A DNA stretch of 64,000 bases. Origin: Cytophagales bacterium. GTDB lineage: Bacteria > Bacteroidota > Bacteroidia > Cytophagales > Bernardetiaceae. The notes under the pieces were generated by a model. That model saw only the letters and a list, made by a program, of their open reading frames with translations, was not told where the DNA came from and made no database searches. The position numbers and the translations under genes are program-made. Below, one piece after another: positions 36,043 to 43,853 of this stretch. Position 1 is the first letter of the stretch. The number at the start of each line of letters is the position of its first letter. The stretch lies in assembly GCA_004293815.1 (NCBI GenBank), contig RDZD01000008.1:122192-186191 (forward strand), written 5' to 3'.

Positions 36043-36073
36043 CAAAGCTAAACAAAATATGTGAGCAAGCAAA
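36043..36073 (-). promoter_or_regulatory. Promoter of the aldehyde dehydrogenase gene
   Basis: On the minus strand TTTG (36073-36070), 19-bp spacer, TAGCTTTG (36050-36043). It separates this gene from the aspartyl protease upstream. Confidence 0.6.
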
Positions 36074-36107
36074 GCTGTTTTGGGCTTTAGCCAGCACATT
36101 TCAAAAA

Positions 36108-37358
36108 TCAAATGAGCCTTTTTAAGGTAATGATATGGGTGCTGCCTTTGCCGTTTCTGAGCACTCGTACCCGCACTTTTTTACCATCCTCTTTAGCTAA
36201 TAGGCTGTTAATGCGGTTCAAAGTAAGCTGATGGAGCCGAAAACTACCCATAGACACAATTTGGTCGTCTGTTTGAAGACCTGCCTCTTCGGCGGGTGAG
36301 CCTGGCTTGATTTCATTGACTACAAAAATGGGAAGATTAGGGTAGGGTGCACAAACCTCCATACCGCTCATGTTGTGTTCGAAGGGCTTATAAAAAAACT
36401 TATTCGGCTTAATGTAGAGGCGTTGGTGAGTGTAGTCTATGGTCATATTGAATCGCTTGAGGATTTCTGCACCAATGCTTCCATTCACGTCTTTGCGAAT
36501 GCGAGTTGAAGCCAAAGAAGCCTCGTCTGGATAAGCCACAAGTATATCTCTAAGCTCATATTTATCCAAAAAAAGAGCATTAAAGCGTGCTAAATGACCT
36601 CTCACATCGCCATTTAATCCACGGCCAAGATATACTGGCAGCGATGCGGGTGGATGTTCTATGTGTTTGGTAGATTCTTTAAATAGCCAGAGAGCATGGC
36701 TCCCGCCTGTGTCTACGAGCAGTTTTAAGGACACAAGGCTGTCGTTGCTAAGCTTCGTAAAAGCCTGTACATAAGGCTTTTCTTTTTCTATCGTAATAGG
36801 TAAATAGGGCGTGTTCTTACTAGAATGTCTTTTGTAATGCTTGCTAGCATCATGAAATTTGACTACCTCGTGCTCATAGTCTATCTCCACTACAAAGTCT
36901 TTAAACACCTCATAACCAATGATACCGTGAACTTGAATGCCCATTTTTTGGCTTAAACTAAACACGTCCTGCATGAGTACCAACACCCGTTGAGAATCGT
37001 AGCGCACACGTCCCACAACAAGCTGGTTGTTATCAGAAACCAGTGCCTCTAGCGATTCACCCGAGCCGTAGCCATTCATTTTAATGCGTCCAACTGCATA
37101 AAGCCCAAGGGAGTCGCGATAAGACATCTCTGAAATAATGGTTGTGCGAACGCCCGTATCCAAAATAAACCTAAGCGTATCCGAATTGTTGATGCTTATA
37201 GGAATAATGATTAGGTTATGAACAGTGTAAAAAGGGAGCTCTTGCGATTTTTGTTTTTTCAGGAACCACCCTAAGCTTTTGTCCTGAGCCTCGGATTCCA
37301 CCAAATTAAAACATAAAAAGCTGATTGTCAATAAAAAATAATGTATTTTTTGTAACAT
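36108..37358 (-). CDS. Secreted retropepsin-like aspartyl protease with PDZ domain
   Basis: 416 residues with a signal peptide (YFLLTISFLCFNLVESEAQ). Two aspartyl-protease half-domains are visible: FILDTGVRTTIIS and LLVDTGGSHALWL, each with the DTG active-site triad, so the two halves could make one pepsin-like active site. A PDZ domain follows at the C-terminus (GSPAEEAGLQTDDQIVSMG to VRVLRNG), which would bind substrate C-termini. Probably periplasmic. In-frame codons extend to 37385, but ATG 37358 directly precedes the signal peptide. Confidence 0.85.
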   Translation of the reverse strand: MLQKIHYFLLTISFLCFNLVESEAQDKSLGWFLKKQKSQELPFYTVHNLIIIPISINNSDTLRFILDTGVRTTIISEMSYRDSLGLYAVGRIKMNGYGSGESLEALVSDNNQLVVGRVRYDSQRVLVLMQDVFSLSQKMGIQVHGIIGYEVFKDFVVEIDYEHEVVKFHDASKHYKRHSSKNTPYLPITIEKEKPYVQAFTKLSNDSLVSLKLLVDTGGSHALWLFKESTKHIEHPPASLPVYLGRGLNGDVRGHLARFNALFLDKYELRDILVAYPDEASLASTRIRKDVNGSIGAEILKRFNMTIDYTHQRLYIKPNKFFYKPFEHNMSGMEVCAPYPNLPIFVVNEIKPGSPAEEAGLQTDDQIVSMGSFRLHQLTLNRINSLLAKEDGKKVRVRVLRNGKGSTHIITLKRLI

Positions 37359-37387
37359 ATTCAGTACATTGGACACATAAGACAACG

Positions 37388-37423
37388 CAAAATTAAAGTG
37401 TTTTGGGGCCTAGGTTTAGCAAA
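37388..37423 (-). promoter_or_regulatory. Likely promoter of the aspartyl protease gene
   Basis: On the minus strand TTTG (37423-37420), 24-bp spacer, TAATTTTG (37395-37388). The spacer is slightly long. Confidence 0.4.
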
Positions 37424-37625
37424 TAAATCGTTTTAGTAACGAAAAACAGAACACAGACGTTCATAATTCTAACATCTTTTTTGGGCGGAAAGGGGTTTAG
37501 ATATTTAGCAAAGATGTTTAAATTTTAAATTTTTATAGGTTGTGCTTTTGGCTATCAATACAAAAAAACGTTATTTGCGCGTTCAAAAATAGGCTTATAA
37601 CCTATCGGATAAACAACCCTAAGCC

Positions 37626-38615
37626 ATGGATGCAAATCAGTTTAGTATCAAAGCTGCACAAAGCCTTATCAAGCAAGAAATTGCAGACCTTCAGATGGGT
37701 AAAATGCCTGCTGAGCTTTACGACCCGCTCTATTACATCATGGCTTTGGGCGGAAAGCGTATGCGCCCGCTGCTAACTTTGTTAGGCTCTGCTCTCTATA
37801 CTCCCAACTGGGGCAAGGCTATTATGCCTGCTTTAGCGAGTGAAGTTTTTCATAATTTTACGCTCATACATGATGATTTGATGGACAACGCCAGTTTACG
37901 ACGCGGTCAGCCCACTGTGCATGTCAAGTGGGATTTACCCACCGCTGTGCTCTCTGGTGATGTGATGCTGGTGAGAGCCTATGAAATTCTGATGCAATGC
38001 CCCGAAAAGCATCTAAGAATTTTGCTTCAGAAGTTTAATCAAATGGCGGCAGGTGTGTGTGAGGGACAGCAGCTAGACATGATTTATTCACGTATGGAAC
38101 AGGTCAGTTTGCCTCAGTACTTGCACATGATACGTCTCAAAACAGCCATATTGCCAGCTTTTTGCCTTGAGATAGGCGGTATTTTGGCTGACGTTCCTGC
38201 TGAGACTTACCAAAAACTCCATAAAATTGGCATTGACTTGGGACTAGGCTTTCAGCTTATGGACGACCTTCTCGATGTTTATGGCGAACCAGAAAGCTTT
38301 GGCAAACAAGTAGGCGGTGATATTCTTGAAAATAAAAATACTTTTTTGCTTATCAAAGCCAAGCAAATTGCACAGTCTTATATAGCTGAAGAGCTGAGAT
38401 ATTGGCTCTTTGCCACTGATTACGATCCAAAGGCTAAAGTAGAAGCCATCACAAATATTTATAACTTTCTTAATATCAAAGAGCTAACGCTTAAGGCTAT
38501 TGATCAGTACTTTCTTGATGCTCTAAGCACACTCCGAAGTCTAGAGTTTGCAAATGAACAAGTTATCAAAATATTTGAAGATTATTTGTCAGTTTTATGG
38601 CAAAGAAGCTATTAA
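37626..38615 (+). CDS. Polyprenyl diphosphate synthase (long chain)
   Basis: 329 residues. Condenses isopentenyl diphosphate onto allylic diphosphates to give the polyprenyl tail of menaquinone. The first aspartate-rich motif is LIHDDLMDNASLRRGQPTVH and the second is GLGFQLMDDLLDVYG; GGKRMRPLL binds IPP. The sequence is closest to the octaprenyl/heptaprenyl (IspB) type; chain length cannot be read from sequence alone. It stands alone between the protease (divergent) and an unknown gene. Confidence 0.92.
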   Translation: MDANQFSIKAAQSLIKQEIADLQMGKMPAELYDPLYYIMALGGKRMRPLLTLLGSALYTPNWGKAIMPALASEVFHNFTLIHDDLMDNASLRRGQPTVHVKWDLPTAVLSGDVMLVRAYEILMQCPEKHLRILLQKFNQMAAGVCEGQQLDMIYSRMEQVSLPQYLHMIRLKTAILPAFCLEIGGILADVPAETYQKLHKIGIDLGLGFQLMDDLLDVYGEPESFGKQVGGDILENKNTFLLIKAKQIAQSYIAEELRYWLFATDYDPKAKVEAITNIYNFLNIKELTLKAIDQYFLDALSTLRSLEFANEQVIKIFEDYLSVLWQRSY

Positions 38616-38669
38616 AAGTTGTTTTCATTGAGCAGATTTTTTTGAATTCCCTGATATGTAGTGAATAAG

Positions 38670-38702
38670 TTGTGCTTTTTGATCTAAAAAAGTTTAATTT
38701 TG
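38670..38702 (+). promoter_or_regulatory. Possible promoter of the gene at 38860
   Basis: TTG (38670-38672), 22-bp spacer, TAATTTTG (38695-38702). This gives a leader of about 150 nt if ATG 38860 is the start. Confidence 0.35.
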
Positions 38703-38859
38703 GGAATACAACCAAAAGAAAAACAGTTTTAGAGCCGGAAAAAGGGAGTATCAATTATCGCTAAGATGACATTTCTGAACAGTTTGCCAAATAAGCCTAT
38801 CATTGTGGCTAAGTGAACTCCGCGCATGGGTAAAAAACATCAATCCAATAAAGCCTGAT

Positions 38860-40038
38860 ATGCAAACAGAACACTACGGCACACTGATAACAGATTTAGG
38901 TAATGGCATTTATAGTTTGAGCTGTAAGCCTGCGGTTTATTCTATGTTTGAGATCGCGGGCGTTTTGCCTGTAGGCGAAACTGCAGAATGGGGCGAGTGG
39001 ATAGCACTTTGCGGTACAGAAGCCCTCTCTTTTCGTCTTACTGTTCCCTTTCCTTCTAGAGTTTTGCGCATCAATCAAGCATTGATAGATTATACACAGG
39101 CATACAAAGGACAGGATTTTGATAAATACGGCGGATTTTTACAAACGGACTGGATAGTAGAAGTACAAAAAATAGATAAAGTAGAAACCGAAAATACTTT
39201 TTATTTCAATTACAGAAGCGAACCACTCCAGCATACATGGTATAGACGCACCACGAGTTATCTGGACTTTGAGATAGGCTTTGAATTAAACGGCTTCTGC
39301 GCACGAGAAATGTACTTCAAAAACTTTCAGCTTTTGGGTACAGATTTCAAAAAAAATGAACCCATAGCAAGTTTTGAGTACTGCCCCAAATATTTGTTTC
39401 TTGCCTACCAAAATCAAGAGACGGTTTCGGAAATATTGGAAAAACACAAAAAACTAGCCTACCTCTACGCGCCCTGCGATACGAACAGCATCGCTCTACC
39501 CCTTGAGATGTACGAAGCTATTTATCATTCTGCTGACTGGCTTTTGTGGCATTGCAAACTTGCGCCCATGCTAAAAATTAAACGTACTTTTTATGCTTAC
39601 AAAGACGACGCTCATCTGTTTTGGTATCAAGTAGAGGGCGAATACATACGAATAGGGCTACATACAAAGGGGTATGAGTATATTGAAGGTCATGGTTATC
39701 TACCTTATAATTTCCCTGAAGTAGGCAAGATACTCCAAGCCCATGACCCACCTAAAAACGAAAGCGTTTTTTTTAACTTTGTCGTGAATGGCCCCTACGA
39801 CCCCGAAGCATATGCGCCTTTTGATTTAGAAATCATTAGCCAAAATCCTAAAAATGAACAATATGAGGCAACAGTAAAAAATGCGATATGCTGGGACAAT
39901 GAAAAATTGATTTATAGAAACACCTTTAGCGAAGCAAACTTTTTTGAGGAAAGCTGGCTTTTTGTAGCGCGTCCCTTATACCCTGAAAAAGTAAAAAGTT
40001 ACTTAGATAAACTCTTAGCAAAAGGCGAAATCATTTGA
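38860..40038 (+). CDS. Hypothetical protein, soluble, 392 residues
   Basis: I do not recognise this protein. It has no signal peptide or membrane segment, is rich in aromatic residues (many Tyr, Trp, Phe) and acidic residues, and looks globular and mostly beta in the first half. I see no catalytic motif. The frame is open from a TTG at 38803, but ATG 38860 (MQTEHYGTLITDLGNGIYS) gives a more natural beginning. Codon use looks like its neighbours. It has no operon partners. Confidence 0.65.
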   Translation: MQTEHYGTLITDLGNGIYSLSCKPAVYSMFEIAGVLPVGETAEWGEWIALCGTEALSFRLTVPFPSRVLRINQALIDYTQAYKGQDFDKYGGFLQTDWIVEVQKIDKVETENTFYFNYRSEPLQHTWYRRTTSYLDFEIGFELNGFCAREMYFKNFQLLGTDFKKNEPIASFEYCPKYLFLAYQNQETVSEILEKHKKLAYLYAPCDTNSIALPLEMYEAIYHSADWLLWHCKLAPMLKIKRTFYAYKDDAHLFWYQVEGEYIRIGLHTKGYEYIEGHGYLPYNFPEVGKILQAHDPPKNESVFFNFVVNGPYDPEAYAPFDLEIISQNPKNEQYEATVKNAICWDNEKLIYRNTFSEANFFEESWLFVARPLYPEKVKSYLDKLLAKGEII

Positions 40039-40272
40039 TTGCTGACACTTGTATGCTAGCAGACCTTCTTGGTTAAAACCGTTTCAGAGAATAAAAAATA
40101 TTTTTACATCAAATTACTTACATTCAAAATCTCGTTTCAGTTTTTATTTATTTTTGATATACCAGAGTGGGTGAGGGTAGGCAATAGAGATTATAAGTGT
40201 GTAGGTAATAGTCTTAAAATAAGCATATTAATTCAAAATTTGTTATTTGAGATGCAATGTTTTTAAAAATCT

Positions 40273-40304
40273 AATTGGAATAACAAAAAAAAAAATTGGA
40301 ATAA
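40273..40304. repeat. 11-bp direct repeat with 21-bp period
   Basis: AATTGGAATAA at 40273-40283 and again at 40294-40304, separated by an A-run. The 21-bp period equals two helical turns, placing both copies on the same DNA face, as in a regulator binding site. About 100 bp upstream of the first promoter. Confidence 0.5.
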
Positions 40305-40320
40305 TTATACAATTTAATTT

Positions 40321-40335
40321 TAAACGGTTCGTTTA
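40321..40335. promoter_or_regulatory. Operator-like dyad
   Basis: TAAACG, 3-nt spacer GTT, CGTTTA: a perfect 6-bp dyad about 65 bp upstream of the first -33 element of the gene at 40639. Confidence 0.35.
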
Positions 40336-40399
40336 GAAAACAGACACAGCAGTCAAAAAAAGCAGAAAATATTTAACAAAATAAAAAAAATGTTAATTG

Positions 40400-40432
40400 T
40401 TTGCAAATACGCCCCCTTATTGAGTACTTTTG
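40400..40432 (+). promoter_or_regulatory. First tandem promoter of the gene at 40639
   Basis: TTTG (40400-40403), 21-bp spacer, TACTTTTG (40425-40432): both elements fit the consensus well. Confidence 0.65.
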
Positions 40433-40461
40433 GTGGAATATCTTCTTTATTTGTATTTTTG
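40429..40461 (+). promoter_or_regulatory. Second, overlapping promoter of the gene at 40639
   Basis: The TTTG that ends the first -7 element (40429-40432) can act as a -33 element for TATTTTTG (40454-40461), with a 21-bp spacer. Confidence 0.45.
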
Positions 40462-40638
40462 GTTGCAAATTTGTTTTACTCTTCATCAAACATTTTAAGC
40501 GCAAATTGTGTTGCTATTTTTAAGTTTGGTCACACTAGGCCGCTAAAAATAATTCAATCAAACACAGCGCACTTTTAAATGCAAGCTTTGAATATTAACC
40601 ACACAAAAACTGATTCTTCAAACCTGAATTTTAACATT

Positions 40639-41478
40639 ATGAAAACCTTGAGCATACCTATCGCAGCGTTTGTAATTCTGCTAAGCAGTTTTTTTATAAG
40701 TGCAAAGGCCCAAGATGGTGAAAATGTGATGAACTCTATTCCGTCATCTTTGGAAATTTCTCAAATTATAAAGTCTTTAGGCGATAGCTATTACAAAAAA
40801 GATCAACTTAACAACGTCTCTTTTGTAAATAACTACTCTACTAACTACAAAAAGGCTCTAAACTTGGGTATTTACAGCACCGATTTGGGTATGGCTAGCC
40901 TTTATAAAAAAAATCAAGACGTACTAAACTATCTGGATGCGGTTAAAACCCTAGCAGACGGTCTTAGTCTGAGCAGATTTTTTGAAATTAAAACGCTCAG
41001 CGAGCTGGCTAATGGCAACAACATTGAAAAACTTCTCCAAGAGACCACCAAAAACTTTTCTGAAATCAATGACCATCTGAATGAAACTAAGCGCGGTTAT
41101 CAGAGTGCCTTGCTTATTACTGGTGGTTGGATTGAGGCTACTTATCTCACCACGCTTGTATATAACCAAAGCAAAGATGTGAGGTTAAAAGAAAAAATAG
41201 GTGAGCAAAAGCTGATTCTTGAGACTATTATGGCGGGTTTACAGCCTCATGCTGCTCAGCAAGGCGTAGCAGGCTTGATTGCAGATTTCAAGGCATTACA
41301 AGTGGCTTATAACAAAGTGACGATTACCACCAAGAGCGGTGGCAAGCCGAAAGTAGAAGAGAAAAACGGTGAGTTGATTTTGACTTCTAGCACCCAAACG
41401 ATTGTAACTGTTTCTGACGCAGATCTTAATACCATCATTAGTGTTTTGGGTGGTATCAGAAAAAAAGCAGTGAACTAA
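40639..41478 (+). CDS. Secreted protein of unknown function (Cytophagales family)
   Basis: 279 residues with a signal peptide (SIPIAAFVILLSSFFISAKAQ). The mature part is mostly helical, beginning SIPSSLEISQIIKSLGDSYYKKDQL, with NLGIYSTDLGMASLYKKNQDVLNYL and LLITGGWIEATYLTTL as segments I recall from conserved hypothetical proteins of this group. No catalytic motif. The frame extends upstream to 40579, but the signal peptide starts at ATG 40639. It has an elaborate upstream region and a good terminator, so it is a single, regulated transcription unit. Confidence 0.7.
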   Translation: MKTLSIPIAAFVILLSSFFISAKAQDGENVMNSIPSSLEISQIIKSLGDSYYKKDQLNNVSFVNNYSTNYKKALNLGIYSTDLGMASLYKKNQDVLNYLDAVKTLADGLSLSRFFEIKTLSELANGNNIEKLLQETTKNFSEINDHLNETKRGYQSALLITGGWIEATYLTTLVYNQSKDVRLKEKIGEQKLILETIMAGLQPHAAQQGVAGLIADFKALQVAYNKVTITTKSGGKPKVEEKNGELILTSSTQTIVTVSDADLNTIISVLGGIRKKAVN

Positions 41479-41502
41479 ATTTTTTTGAAAAAGTAATGTC
41501 TG

Positions 41503-41541
41503 AGCGTGAGTACGGCTTTAACAAGCTTGCTCACGCTTTTT
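41503..41541 (+). terminator. Intrinsic terminator after the gene at 40639
   Basis: Stem AGCGTGAG (41503-41510) with CTCACGCT (41530-41537), 19-nt loop, followed by TTTTT. Confidence 0.8.
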
Positions 41542-41622
41542 ATAGTTTGAAGAGCTTTGGCAATATCAAGCGAAAATTACAAATATTTGATATTCGTATT
41601 TTTAAATATAATATTCCACTTG

Positions 41623-41652
41623 TTGAGATTTTGGGCATTATACGTATCTTTG
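41623..41652 (+). promoter_or_regulatory. Promoter of rlmB
   Basis: TTG (41623-41625), 19-bp spacer, TATCTTTG (41645-41652). The expected transcript start near 41659 leaves a leader of only about 14 nt before the TTG start codon. Confidence 0.55.
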
Positions 41653-41672
41653 CAGCTTAAAACCTCCATATT

Positions 41673-42416
41673 TTGAAAGACGATTTTATTTTTGGTATAC
41701 ACTCTGTTTCAGAGGCCATTTTGGCAGGTCGCACCATAGACAAAGTGCTAATGAGCCGAACCGAAACAGAGTCTGCACATAAGCCACTTGTTAGGCTCAT
41801 ACGTGAACACTCGCTTACGCTCATCTACGTGCCTCAGGAGAAGCTAGATAGAATCACAACCAAAAACCATCAAGGAGTTATTGCTTATTTGTCGCCTGTT
41901 CAGTTTGCCGACATTGAAGATGTTATAGATCAAGCTTTTGTAAATGGCAAAATGCCCTTTATCTTGGCTCTAGATCGTATCACAGACATGAGAAACTTCG
42001 GTGCCATGGTGCGCTCAGCGGAGTGTGCTGGGGTAGATGCCATACTGGTTCCTACCAAAGGCAGTGCCCAGATTGGCAGCGATGCCGTCAAAACCTCTGC
42101 TGGTGCGCTACACCATTTACCAGTTTGTAAAACCACCAACCTCGCCCAGATGCTACGAAAATTAAAGAGTGCGGGCTTGCGTGTGGTGGCTTGTTCTGAC
42201 CACAGTACTCAGGATCTTTACGAAGGTGATTTTTCTGATGAACCTTTGGTTTTGGTTTTAGGCTCAGAGGAAGACGGTATCTCGCCCGATGTGATGCGCA
42301 TGTCAGACGCTAGTGTGTGTATTCCCATGTATGGAAAAATTACGTCATTGAATGCCTCGGTGGCTTGCGGAATCGCCCTTTACGAAGTGGTCAGGCGGCG
42401 ACATCGTGGTAAATAA
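41673..42416 (+). CDS. rlmB: 23S rRNA (guanosine-2'-O-)-methyltransferase, TrmH/RlmB family
   Basis: 247 residues. Methylates a ribose 2'-OH, typically G2251 of 23S rRNA, using S-adenosylmethionine. The N-terminal substrate-binding domain starts DDFIFGIHSVSEAI, normal for the family; the SPOUT knot domain carries LALDRITDMRNFGAMVRSAECAG, LVLGSEEDGIS and IPMYGKITSLNASVACGIALYE. The start codon is TTG: an in-frame stop (41658-41660) lies just upstream and no ATG precedes the conserved beginning. The beta-helix gene follows after 38 bp. Confidence 0.9.
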   Translation: MKDDFIFGIHSVSEAILAGRTIDKVLMSRTETESAHKPLVRLIREHSLTLIYVPQEKLDRITTKNHQGVIAYLSPVQFADIEDVIDQAFVNGKMPFILALDRITDMRNFGAMVRSAECAGVDAILVPTKGSAQIGSDAVKTSAGALHHLPVCKTTNLAQMLRKLKSAGLRVVACSDHSTQDLYEGDFSDEPLVLVLGSEEDGISPDVMRMSDASVCIPMYGKITSLNASVACGIALYEVVRRRHRGK

Positions 42417-42454
42417 CCCTCTCTTTGATTACAAGATAAAAAGTACTGCCAGAA

Positions 42455-43834
42455 ATGACTACAAAAAAACTACTATTGCTCTTATCAATCCTTCTGGGGC
42501 TTTGGACGTTTCAGCAGTGCCGCCCTCTAGACGAGCAACTGGGTGGTCCTAGAGCTCTCAAAGTATCCCTTGATTCAGTATTTTTTGATACTTTGATTTC
42601 AGAATGGCCTAGCTTTACGCGCAGTTTTAGAGTGTATAATGAAGGCAATACGGCGGTAAGAATAAAGCAAGTAGCTTTGCAGAGTCCCAACTCACCCTAC
42701 GCCTTGATTATCAATGGTTATAAAACCAATTTGCTCAAGGACATTAAACTACTTGGTGGTGATAGTTTGCTCATACAAGTGAGTCTTAAAAGTGCAGAAT
42801 CTGGCAGTAATGCGCCCCTTGAATTGCTTGATTATGTGGATATTGATCAGGAAGGCTTGCGTTCCACCGTAGTGCTTTCTGCTTGGTCGCAGGACGTAAG
42901 GGTGTTGCGGGACTCGGTTTTGGAGTGCAATACGCGCTGGAGCAGTGTCAAGCCCTACCGTATACAGGGCGATGTCTTGGTGCCAGAGGGTTGTGTACTC
43001 ACCATTGAAGCGGGCGCACAACTTTTTTTTGATGCCAATGCGCGCCTATTTGTGGGAGGCCAGCTCAGAGCGTTAGGCAGCGTAGAAAATCCTATCACTT
43101 TTAGCGGCGTGCGTTTAGAGGACGCTTATAAAGAAATCAGTGGTCAATGGGGCGGCATTATCTTTGGCTCTAATAGTCAAGGTTCTGTTATGAAAGGGGT
43201 TATTTTAAAAAATGCCATAACTGGCATTCTTGTAGGTGTAAACGACGCAGACCGCACGCCTGATTTGGTGATAGAGGACTGCCAAATCAGAAACATGGCC
43301 TCTTCGGGTATTGTAGCCTTTGACACTGACTTGGTAGTGAGAAACTCAGAATTTTATAACTGTCTTGAGCACGCCCTTTTGGGCACAGCGGGCGGTAACT
43401 ATACGCTCATTCACAATACAATGGCCAATTTTGGAGACTTTTTCTTTGAAAAGCCAGCGGTGGTTTTGTCGGCTGCTTTTAATGACACCACAAAGAACGC
43501 GTTGCGCATTCAGCTCATTAACAATGTCATAACTGGCGCAAGCGAGGGTAAAAATGAGTTACTGATTCTGCCCGATAACAGTTTACCATTCGAGGCATTG
43601 ATTCGCAACAACTACCTCCGTACCACCAGCACTGTGCTGGACAGTGGCCAGAATATCCTCAACAAAGAGAATAATCTGCGCTTGAGCAGTATAGAAAATC
43701 GGATTTTAACCCCCGACAGCCTTAGCGTGCTGATTGACGTGGCTATGCCGCTGGCTGGTTTTGAGAAAGATCTCAAAGGACAGGTCAGAGACGCAAAACC
43801 CGATATAGGTGCTTATGAGCGGAGCAAAAAATAA
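42455..43834 (+). CDS. Secreted right-handed parallel beta-helix protein
   Basis: 459 residues. An N-terminal export signal (LLLLLSILLGLWTFQQC) ends in a Cys that may be lipidated, although the lipobox is poor. A beta-sandwich-like segment follows (about 35-110), then parallel beta-helix coils from about 165 to 390 (VPEGCVLTIEAGAQLFF, GGQLRALGSVENPITFSG, GVILKNAITGILVG, SSGIVAFDTDLVVRNSEFYN). It ends in KPDIGAYERSKK, a motif common at the end of such proteins. Probably on the cell surface or in the periplasm; substrate unknown. Convergent with the CHAT gene, 19 bp away. Confidence 0.8.
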   Translation: MTTKKLLLLLSILLGLWTFQQCRPLDEQLGGPRALKVSLDSVFFDTLISEWPSFTRSFRVYNEGNTAVRIKQVALQSPNSPYALIINGYKTNLLKDIKLLGGDSLLIQVSLKSAESGSNAPLELLDYVDIDQEGLRSTVVLSAWSQDVRVLRDSVLECNTRWSSVKPYRIQGDVLVPEGCVLTIEAGAQLFFDANARLFVGGQLRALGSVENPITFSGVRLEDAYKEISGQWGGIIFGSNSQGSVMKGVILKNAITGILVGVNDADRTPDLVIEDCQIRNMASSGIVAFDTDLVVRNSEFYNCLEHALLGTAGGNYTLIHNTMANFGDFFFEKPAVVLSAAFNDTTKNALRIQLINNVITGASEGKNELLILPDNSLPFEALIRNNYLRTTSTVLDSGQNILNKENNLRLSSIENRILTPDSLSVLIDVAMPLAGFEKDLKGQVRDAKPDIGAYERSKK

Positions 43835-43853
43835 GATATCTGGGTTGCTTGTT

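Larger units (their letters stand above)
40039..40638. other. 600-bp regulatory region upstream of the gene at 40639
   Basis: No convincing coding frame. From left to right it holds an AT-rich stretch, a pair of 11-bp direct repeats (40273-40283, 40294-40304), a dyad at 40321-40335, two overlapping promoters (40400-40461) and a leader of about 180-200 nt. Confidence 0.55.

Noticed and set aside
40069..40266. Short plus-strand frame in the 40.0-40.6 kb gap
   Set aside because: Weak start, AT-rich low-complexity protein and no motif.
40390..40578. 62-codon frame starting with ATG-like codons at the tandem promoter
   Set aside because: It overlaps both promoters and most would be upstream of the transcript start.
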